Below are positions 7,551-13,800 of a stretch of DNA of 21,426 bases, piece after piece (position 1 is the stretch's first letter; every line of letters begins with the position of its first letter). The position numbers and the translations under genes were made by a program. Below the pieces are notes generated by a model. The model was not told the DNA's origin. It saw only the letters and a program-made list of their open reading frames with translations, and searched no databases. This DNA comes from an uncultured Oscillospiraceae bacterium. Lineage in GTDB: Bacteria; Bacillota; Clostridia; Oscillospirales; Oscillospiraceae. The stretch is from the NCBI GenBank assembly GCA_900752445.1, contig CAADVN010000067.1:1-21426 (forward strand), in the 5' to 3' direction.

Positions 7551-8345
7551 ATGATAAGACTTATAGTCAGCGACATAGACGGCACTCTCCTGCCCTACGG
7601 GCAGGCGGAACTGGACAAGGAGCTCTTCGCCATCATCCGGCGGCTGCGCGGTGCGGGCGTAATATTCTGCCCGGCCTCGGGCCGGCAATATCACTCGCTT
7701 CGCGCGCTGTTCAGCCCCGTCTGCGACGAGCTCGCCTATATCTGCGAGAACGGTTCCATCGTGTACGGCTCAGGAGCCGAGGCCGACGCACCTATACTAG
7801 GCAAGACCGTCATCGAACGCGCAAAAGCCGACGAGCTCTCCTACGACATCATGGCCCTGCCAGATACCAGGCTCCTCATCTCAGGCGCGAACACCAGCTA
7901 TATCCTCGCCGGCGACCCCTGGTTTGAGAGCTTCATGCACGCGAGCAAGGGCAACAACGTCTCGCTTATAAATAAGCCCGAGGATGTGCCTGAGGATATC
8001 ATCAAAATCGCCGCCTACACGCCGCAGGGCACCTCGCCCTGCCGCCACGCGCTCTCGCCAAAGTGGAGCGGTACCCTCTCCGTCGCCTCCGCCGGGCCCG
8101 ATTGGGTCGATTTCAACCTCGCCGACAAGGCCCTCGGCCTCGAGACCCTCTGCAGCGCGCTCAATGTGCCCCTCGAGGACACCGCCGCCTTCGGCGACAA
8201 CTGGAATGATGCGCCCATGCTCCAAAAGGCCGGGCGTGGTTACATTATGTCAACCTCAGACCCCAACCTGCGCGCGCAGTTCACGCTGCAATGCGGGAAC
8301 GTGCTGCACGTGCTGCAAAACTTCCTCGAAACGGGTGAGCTCTGA
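7551..8345 (+). CDS. Cof-type HAD family phosphatase
   Basis: This 264-residue protein is a class IIB (Cof-like) haloacid dehalogenase-superfamily hydrolase. The nucleophile motif is DIDGTLL with D8 and D10, and the C-terminal metal motif is FGDNWNDAPML. Such enzymes dephosphorylate sugar phosphates, flavin mononucleotide, pyridoxal phosphate or similar small molecules in the cytoplasm; specificity lies in the cap domain and cannot be read here. The ATG at 7551 is preferred over an in-frame GTG at 7542 because AAGGTG (7539-7544) is correctly placed for the ATG. The stop overlaps the next start by one base (TGATG), so translation is coupled to the sensor binding protein. That placement suggests it acts on the compound being sensed or imported, which is inference. 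Confidence 0.9.
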   Translation: MIRLIVSDIDGTLLPYGQAELDKELFAIIRRLRGAGVIFCPASGRQYHSLRALFSPVCDELAYICENGSIVYGSGAEADAPILGKTVIERAKADELSYDIMALPDTRLLISGANTSYILAGDPWFESFMHASKGNNVSLINKPEDVPEDIIKIAAYTPQGTSPCRHALSPKWSGTLSVASAGPDWVDFNLADKALGLETLCSALNVPLEDTAAFGDNWNDAPMLQKAGRGYIMSTSDPNLRAQFTLQCGNVLHVLQNFLETGEL

Positions 8346-9346
8346 TGAAACGCGTCCTTGCCCTTGCGCTCATGCTGCTCCTGCTCGCGGGCTGCGGGAA
8401 CGCCGGCGAGCTGGCCGCTTTTGCGCCCGACGACGCCGAGCGGCTCGTCATCTACACCTCGCACAAGGAGGAGGTCTACGGCCCCATCGTCAAGGAGTTC
8501 CAGCAGCGCACCGGCATCTGGGTGGAGGTCGTCACCGGCGGCTCGGGCGAACTTCTCGAGCGCATAGCCATGGAATCCGACGCGCCGGCCTGCGACCTCA
8601 TGTTCGGCGGCGGGGTCGAGAGCCTGGCCGCCTACGAGGACTGCTTCGAGCCCTGCACGCCCGCGGGCGTGGAGTTCCTGCGCGGCGTCGGCCTGTCTGC
8701 GGACAGCCTGTGGACGCCCTTTTCCAGCCTGCCGCTCGTGCTCATTTACAATACCCGCCTCGTCTCCGAGGGCGAGGTCACGGGCTGGGCCGACCTGCTC
8801 GACCCGCACTGGAAGGGCCGCATCGCCTTTGCCGACCCGACCGTGTCCGGCTCGAGCTACACCGCCGCGCTGACGCTCTTCTCCTGTATCGAAGGCGAGG
8901 ACTGGGAGATACTAGCAAAGCTCGTCGCCAACCTTGACGGCGGCGCGCTCTCCGACTCCGGAGACGTGGTCGAGAGCGTACGCAGCGGCAGCCGCTGCAT
9001 AGGCGTGACCCTCGAGGAGACCGCGCTCAAGCAGCGCTCGCCCGAGGTAGGTATCGTCTACCCGGCAGAGGGCACCAGCGCCGTGCCCGACGGCTGTGCG
9101 CTCATAAAAGGCGCGCGGCACCCTGAAAACGCCCGGGCCTTTCTCGACTTCGTCCTGGACCGCGACGTGCAGGAGCTGCTGGTCTCCGACCTCAGCCGCC
9201 GCAGCGTGCGCACGGACGTGCACGCGCCCGAGGACCTGCCCTCGGAGGCGGAGCTCGGCATCATCGACTACGACGTCCACTGGGCCGGCTCCATTAAGGA
9301 GGAGTTCATCGCCCGCTGGTCGGAGCTCACGGAGGTGGCGGCATGA
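8345..9346 (+). CDS. Solute-binding lipoprotein, probable sensor partner of the histidine kinase
   Basis: This 333-residue protein has a lipoprotein signal with Cys17 in LLLLAGC and then a type 2 periplasmic-binding fold of the Fbp/Afu/HptA group: LVIYTSHKEEVYGPIVKEF near the N-terminus, WADLLDPHWKGRIAFADP in the middle and IVYPAEGTSAVPDG later. No tyrosine pair for ferric binding is seen. There is no permease in this operon; the gene overlaps the phosphatase upstream and the kinase downstream (ATGA). In S. aureus HptA and Salmonella PgtC a binding protein in the same setting detects phosphorylated sugars or phosphoglycerate and signals to the kinase. I infer the same arrangement here. It could alternatively be a second binding protein for the importer at 2468-7440. 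Confidence 0.88.
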   Translation: MKRVLALALMLLLLAGCGNAGELAAFAPDDAERLVIYTSHKEEVYGPIVKEFQQRTGIWVEVVTGGSGELLERIAMESDAPACDLMFGGGVESLAAYEDCFEPCTPAGVEFLRGVGLSADSLWTPFSSLPLVLIYNTRLVSEGEVTGWADLLDPHWKGRIAFADPTVSGSSYTAALTLFSCIEGEDWEILAKLVANLDGGALSDSGDVVESVRSGSRCIGVTLEETALKQRSPEVGIVYPAEGTSAVPDGCALIKGARHPENARAFLDFVLDRDVQELLVSDLSRRSVRTDVHAPEDLPSEAELGIIDYDVHWAGSIKEEFIARWSELTEVAA

Positions 9347-11016
9347 GGCGCTGGCTGCGCGGGCTGTCATTCAGGAACAAGCTGCTGCTTGCCTTCCTGC
9401 TCATAGGCGTGGTACCCTTGCTCATAAGCACCATACTTATGCTGAATATCTTCCGCGTCACGCTCGCGGGGAACGCCCGGGACGCGGCGGAAGCAGAACT
9501 CAATGGGGCCCTGCGCACCCTGGACACGCTGCTGGATGGCGGCGTTCAGGTGCTCGGCGAGCTGTCGGAGAACATGCTCATACGCCTCGAGTTCTCGCAG
9601 CCGGGCAGTTCGGCCTCGCAGAGCATCTACAACGCGCTCTACGACCTCTCGAGCGAGCTGCGCGGCCTGGCTGACTTTGCGCTCTACTCGTCCGGCGGCG
9701 AGCTGCTCTTCACCACGGGCACGGGCAGCGCGACGAGCCTCGGCACGCACTGGGGCCTGCTCAACGCCGCGGCAGCGGCGGATGAGGCCGTCTTTGCCGC
9801 GGGCAGCGACGGCAGCTTCCTGGCCGCAAAGGCTGTCCCCGGCACCGGTGATATTCTCGGTTACGCGGTGATGTACCTCGGTCCTGCGCAGCTCGACGAG
9901 CTCTTTTCCGGCTACGTCGGCACGGGCGGCATACTCCTGCTCGACCCCTACTGGGACTGCGTATACAGCTCGCAGAACACAGACGGCGCGGCGCTCGCGC
10001 CCGTGCTGCGGGACAGGCTGCTCGCCGGGCAGAGCCTTTCCGACGGCAGCGGCAGCGAATTCTACGCGGCTGAGAGCGCCGTCTCCGGCTTTGTGCTACT
10101 CTATGTCCAGCCGGAGCCCGTTGCGGACTGGGTCATGCGGCTTCTGTACATCGTCGCGGCTGTGACCATCGCCATCTGCCTTGCGCTCTGCTCGCTGGTG
10201 TCCATGCTCATCAGCCGGCAGCTCTTCGAGCCTGTTCGCGAGCTCAACGCCGCCATGGGCGCGGTGGAGGAGGGCAAGCTGGATACCCGGCTCGAGGTGC
10301 GCTCCACGGACGAGATGGGCCAGCTGGCGGGCCGCTTCAACCGCATGGCAGAGCGGCTCCAGGCGCACCTGGACGAGTCCGTGCGCCGCCGTCAGGAGCT
10401 CAGCGACGCCCAGATACGCCTCATGCAGGCCCAGCTCAACCCGCATTTCCTCTACAACACGCTCGACACCGTGAAGTGGATGGGCAAGATCAACCGCGTG
10501 CCTGAGGTCGCCATCGTCGCCGCCGACCTCGCGGACATACTGCGCAGCAGCATATCCGGCGCCGAATTCGTCACGCTCGGGCAGGAGCTCACCACGCTCG
10601 AGCGCTATGTGGAGATACAGAGCATCCGTTTCCCCGGGAAATTCAGCCTGCGCATAGACGCCGGCGAGGCGGCGCGCGAGGTGCTCGTGCCAAAGCTGAT
10701 GCTCCAGCCGATCGTGGAGAACTCCATCCTCCATGGCTTCGCTGAGAGCGGCGGGAGCATCGAGGTCTCGGCAAGGCTCGAGGGCCGGGAGCTCGAGGTC
10801 ACGGTGCGAGATGACGGCTGCGGCATGTCTGAGGAGAGCATCCGGCGCTTCAGGAGCAGGGACGCGGATGAGGGCAGGCAGCACCTGGGCCTGCGGAACG
10901 TGGACGCCATCCTGCGCCTGCACTACGGCGAGGACCACGGCCTGCGTTTTCTGCCGGTCGAGGGCCGGGGCACCTGCGTCTCGATACGCCTGCCGGCGAT
11001 ATTTGAGGAGGAGTGA
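9343..11016 (+). CDS. Sensor histidine kinase, YesM/HptS type
   Basis: This 557-residue membrane kinase has TM1 at about 14-35, an extracellular sensor domain of about 230 residues, TM2 at about 266-291, a HAMP linker (about 290-342), a His-kinase domain with phospho-acceptor H368 in AQLNPHFLYNTLD, and an ATPase domain with N box PIVENSILHG (N460) and G box DDGCGM (490-495). This architecture is typical of kinases paired with AraC-type response regulators in Firmicutes. Its start overlaps the stop of the binding protein (ATGA), indicating a fixed ratio of the two. The extracellular domain probably receives the signal from the binding protein rather than from free ligand; this is inference from gene order. 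All catalytic residues appear intact. Confidence 0.94.
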   Translation: MRRWLRGLSFRNKLLLAFLLIGVVPLLISTILMLNIFRVTLAGNARDAAEAELNGALRTLDTLLDGGVQVLGELSENMLIRLEFSQPGSSASQSIYNALYDLSSELRGLADFALYSSGGELLFTTGTGSATSLGTHWGLLNAAAAADEAVFAAGSDGSFLAAKAVPGTGDILGYAVMYLGPAQLDELFSGYVGTGGILLLDPYWDCVYSSQNTDGAALAPVLRDRLLAGQSLSDGSGSEFYAAESAVSGFVLLYVQPEPVADWVMRLLYIVAAVTIAICLALCSLVSMLISRQLFEPVRELNAAMGAVEEGKLDTRLEVRSTDEMGQLAGRFNRMAERLQAHLDESVRRRQELSDAQIRLMQAQLNPHFLYNTLDTVKWMGKINRVPEVAIVAADLADILRSSISGAEFVTLGQELTTLERYVEIQSIRFPGKFSLRIDAGEAAREVLVPKLMLQPIVENSILHGFAESGGSIEVSARLEGRELEVTVRDDGCGMSEESIRRFRSRDADEGRQHLGLRNVDAILRLHYGEDHGLRFLPVEGRGTCVSIRLPAIFEEE

Positions 11017-11018
11017 AC

Positions 11019-11753
11019 GTGTATAAGGTCGTAATAGTCGAGGACGAGGAACTCGTCCGGCGCGGAATCGTCACCGCCTCGAACTGGGCCTCGGTGGACT
11101 GCGAGGTCGTGGGCGAGGCCGTGAGCGGCGCCGAGGGCGTCGAGGTAATACGCAGCAGCCACCCGGACATCGTCGTCACGGACATACGCATGCCCGGCAT
11201 GGATGGGCTGGAGATGATACGCCGGCTACGCGAGGAGGGCTGCGAGGCGCGGTTCATCCTGCTCACGGCCTACAGCGACTTCTCCTACGCACAGACGGCG
11301 GTGAAGCTCGGCGCGGCGGACTACCTGCTCAAGCCCTTCCACGACGGCGAGCTCGAGGCCGCAGTTGCTCGCATACTTGAGCGCAGGCGGACGCGCGAGG
11401 ACTCCGGGCTCGGCGAGGCCATGCGCTCGAAGAACCGCTATGTCGCTGAGGCGGCGCAGTTCATGGCCACGCACCTGAACGACCCGGACATGTCCGTCGG
11501 TGTGGTCGCAAGGCAGCTCGGGCTCAGCGAAGGGCACCTCAGCCACCTGTTCAAGAAGGAGACTGGCTCCACCGTCTCGAGCTATCTAACCGCCTGCCGT
11601 ATGGAAAAGGCCAAGGAGCTGCTCTCCGACTGCCGCAGCCGCGTCTACGAGGTCGCGGAGCGCGTGGGCTACCGGGATATAGCGCACTTCAGCAGCAGCT
11701 TCAAAAAGGCCGTCGGCGTCTCGCCCTCGGAATACCAGAACCGCCAGAGCTGA
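11019..11753 (+). CDS. Response regulator with AraC-type DNA-binding domain
   Basis: This 244-residue protein has a receiver domain (acidic pocket E8/D9, phosphorylation site D55 in VVTDIRMPGMDG, T83, K105 in LLKPF) and two AraC-type helix-turn-helix units at about 140-240. It would be phosphorylated by the kinase encoded just upstream and activate target promoters. The start is taken as GTG at 11019, giving MYKVVIVEDE. An in-frame GTG at 11013 is only one base from AGGAGG (11006-11011), whereas 11019 is 7 bases away. The gene follows the kinase stop by 2 bases. Likely targets are the importer operon at 2468 and perhaps its own operon; this is inference. No terminator is obvious before the next promoter at 11770. 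Confidence 0.93.
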   Translation: MYKVVIVEDEELVRRGIVTASNWASVDCEVVGEAVSGAEGVEVIRSSHPDIVVTDIRMPGMDGLEMIRRLREEGCEARFILLTAYSDFSYAQTAVKLGAADYLLKPFHDGELEAAVARILERRRTREDSGLGEAMRSKNRYVAEAAQFMATHLNDPDMSVGVVARQLGLSEGHLSHLFKKETGSTVSSYLTACRMEKAKELLSDCRSRVYEVAERVGYRDIAHFSSSFKKAVGVSPSEYQNRQS

Positions 11754-11769
11754 CCTGCCCCGCACGCTC

Positions 11770-11798
11770 TTGACAAGCGCTGGGGCCTGGTTTATATT
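11770..11798 (+). promoter_or_regulatory. Strong sigma-A promoter of the P1B ATPase gene
   Basis: A perfect TTGACA (11770-11775) is followed after 17 bases by TATATT (11793-11798). The predicted transcription start is near 11805, directly at a CsoR-like operator. The promoter is strong enough to need repression. Confidence 0.85.
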
Positions 11799-11804
11799 GT
11801 ACCC

Positions 11805-11820
11805 ATACCCCTATAGGTAT
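11805..11820 (+). promoter_or_regulatory. CsoR-family-like operator overlapping the transcription start
   Basis: ATACCCCTATAGGTAT contains a perfect CCTATAGG core palindrome flanked by ATACC and TAT. CsoR-family repressors bind sites of the form ATACCC...GGGTAT in copper and related operons. The position immediately after the -10 box fits repression. No CsoR gene is in the window, so the regulator would act from elsewhere. Confidence 0.6.
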
Positions 11821-11836
11821 GAAAGGCGGTCATATT

Positions 11837-13717
11837 ATGGAGAAGCTGGAAGCCCTGCTCGAGTGGGGCGGAGTAAAAAAGGACGTCGTCTGCCTGGTGC
11901 TGGGCGGCGCGTCGCTGCTCGTGAGCATATTTGGGCTTGCCCCGGGCCTGCCCTTCGACCCTGCCTGGGTGGCGATACTGCTCTGCGGCATACCTATTAT
12001 ACTTGAGGCGGTCATCGGGCTGGTCACGGCCTTCGACATCAAGGCGGACGTGCTGGTGTCCATGGCGCTCATCGCCTCGGTCATCATCGGCGAGGACTTT
12101 GCGGCGGGCGAGGTGGCCTTCATCATGCAGCTGGGCGCGCTTTTGGAGGACCTGACCGTGGCGAAGGCGCGCGCGGGCATAGAGCGGCTGGTACAGCTCA
12201 CGCCGCAGACTGCGCGGGTGCTGCGCGAGGGCGCGGAGCTGGTGGTGCCGGCGCAGGAGGTGCGGGTCGGGGACATCCTGCGCGTGCTGCCGGGCGAGAG
12301 CATACCCGTGGACGGCGTCATCCTGTCGGGCGTGACATCGGTTGACCAGGCGGTCATGACCGGCGAGAGCCTGCCCGTGGACAAGGGCCCGGGCGACGAG
12401 GTCTCGAGCGGCACGGTGAACCAGTTCGGCTCCTTCGATATGCGGGCGTCCAAGGTCGGCGAGGACAGCTCCATCCAACGGATGATACGCCTTGTGCAGT
12501 CTGCGGACGCGGGCAAGGCGAAGATCGTGGGCCTTGCGGACCGCTGGGCGACCTGGGTGGTGGTGACGGCGCTGCTGGCCGCGGGCATCACCTGGGCGGC
12601 GACGGGCGAGATAATCCGGGCGGTGACCATCCTGGTCGTGTTCTGCCCCTGCGCGCTGGTGCTGGCCACACCCACGGCTATCATGGCGGCCATAGGCAAC
12701 GCGACAAAGCACGGTTTCCTGGTGCGCGAGGGCGACGCGCTGGAGCGGCTCGCCAAGGTCAGCCGGGTCTGCTTTGACAAGACGGGCACGCTGACGACGG
12801 GGCATCCTGAAGTCGCGGCGGTGCGGAGCTTCTCCCCTGCCCTGGACGACGCGGGACTGTACCGGCTGGCGGCGGCGGTTGAGACGAGGTCTGAGCATCC
12901 GCTGGGCCGGGCTGTGGCCTCGGGCTGGCGCGCGGCGAACAGCGGCGCGGAGCTGCCCGTTGCGTCGGGCTTCAGCATGCTGCCGGGCCGGGGCGTGAGC
13001 GCCGAGATTGAGGGCCGGCGTGTGCTGGCGGGCAATACCGAGCTGCTCTCAGCCTCGGGAGCCGCGCCGACACAGGCCATGCTCGATGCGGCGGCGGAGC
13101 ACCTCGAGCGCGGCTGCACGGTCATCTACATAGGCGCGCCCGGCGAGGCGCTGGGCTTCATCGCGCTCTCTGATATGCCCAGGCCGGGCGTGGCGGACAC
13201 GATAAGCGCGGTGCGCGAGGCAGGCGCGGAGCCGGTGCTGCTGACTGGCGACCACAGGAACGCGGCGCGGACGATAGCTGAGGCGCTGGGCATCGTGCAG
13301 TACAAGTACGAGTGCCTGCCGGAGGACAAGCTGGCCTGGATAGAGTCGTCACAGGCCGCCGGCGAGCCGGTGTGCATGATAGGCGACGGCATAAACGACG
13401 CGCCGGCGCTCAAGATGGCGCAGGCGGGCATAGCGATGGGCGGCGTGGGCAGCGACATAGCGATAGACGCGGCGGACATAGCCCTTGTGAACGACGAGAT
13501 AAGCGAGCTGCCGCATCTGCTGCGGCTCTCGCGGCGGATGATGCGGACGATAAAGCTGAACCTGACGTTCTCCATGGCGCTGAACTTTGCAGCCATAGCT
13601 CTGGCGATAGGCGGCATACTGGATCCCGTAGTCGGCGCGCTGGTACACAATGCGGGCTCGGTGCTCGTTATCGTGAATTCGGCCTTTCTGCTCGGCTGGT
13701 CCAGCCGCAGAGCTTGA
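11837..13717 (+). CDS. Heavy-metal translocating P1B-type ATPase
   Basis: This 626-residue membrane pump has the P1B set: TGES (175-178), CPC metal motif (C270-P271-C272), phosphorylation site DKTGT (314-318), SEHP (352-355) and GDGINDAP (516-523). Four membrane segments precede the actuator domain, two flank it with CPC, and two follow. There is no N-terminal metal-binding domain. The last two helices read LNLTFSMALNFAAIALA and HNAGSVLVIVNSAFLL and do not match the usual copper (N..YN, M..SS) or zinc/cadmium (K, D..G) signatures as I know them, so the metal is uncertain. The ATG at 11837 is chosen over one at 11819 because AAAGGCGG (11822-11829) lies between them with 7-base spacing. The CsoR-like operator favours copper or another thiophilic metal; export is the usual direction. 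Confidence 0.93.
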   Translation: MEKLEALLEWGGVKKDVVCLVLGGASLLVSIFGLAPGLPFDPAWVAILLCGIPIILEAVIGLVTAFDIKADVLVSMALIASVIIGEDFAAGEVAFIMQLGALLEDLTVAKARAGIERLVQLTPQTARVLREGAELVVPAQEVRVGDILRVLPGESIPVDGVILSGVTSVDQAVMTGESLPVDKGPGDEVSSGTVNQFGSFDMRASKVGEDSSIQRMIRLVQSADAGKAKIVGLADRWATWVVVTALLAAGITWAATGEIIRAVTILVVFCPCALVLATPTAIMAAIGNATKHGFLVREGDALERLAKVSRVCFDKTGTLTTGHPEVAAVRSFSPALDDAGLYRLAAAVETRSEHPLGRAVASGWRAANSGAELPVASGFSMLPGRGVSAEIEGRRVLAGNTELLSASGAAPTQAMLDAAAEHLERGCTVIYIGAPGEALGFIALSDMPRPGVADTISAVREAGAEPVLLTGDHRNAARTIAEALGIVQYKYECLPEDKLAWIESSQAAGEPVCMIGDGINDAPALKMAQAGIAMGGVGSDIAIDAADIALVNDEISELPHLLRLSRRMMRTIKLNLTFSMALNFAAIALAIGGILDPVVGALVHNAGSVLVIVNSAFLLGWSSRRA

Positions 13718-13740
13718 GCAGGCCGGCACGTACATAGCAG

Positions 13741-13774
13741 AAGTGGGAGCCCTCTGATGAGAGCTCCCACTTTT
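13741..13774 (+). terminator. Terminator between the convergent P1B ATPase and lipoprotein genes
   Basis: AAGTGGGAGC (13741-13750) pairs perfectly with GCTCCCACTT (13763-13772), followed by more Ts. It lies between two convergent genes; the plus-strand T-tract is the better one, but the stem may also stop the minus-strand transcript. Confidence 0.85.
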
Positions 13775-13800
13775 GTGCTGTTTAGCTGCGCCATTCCGGC

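Noticed and set aside
11013..11018. GTG at 11013 as the response regulator start
   Set aside because: Only one base separates it from AGGAGG; the GTG at 11019 has 7-base spacing and gives the usual MYKVVIVEDE beginning.
13718..13800. Possible small gene between the P1B ATPase and the lipoprotein
   Set aside because: The space holds only the convergent terminator hairpin; no ribosome binding site or open frame of useful length is present.
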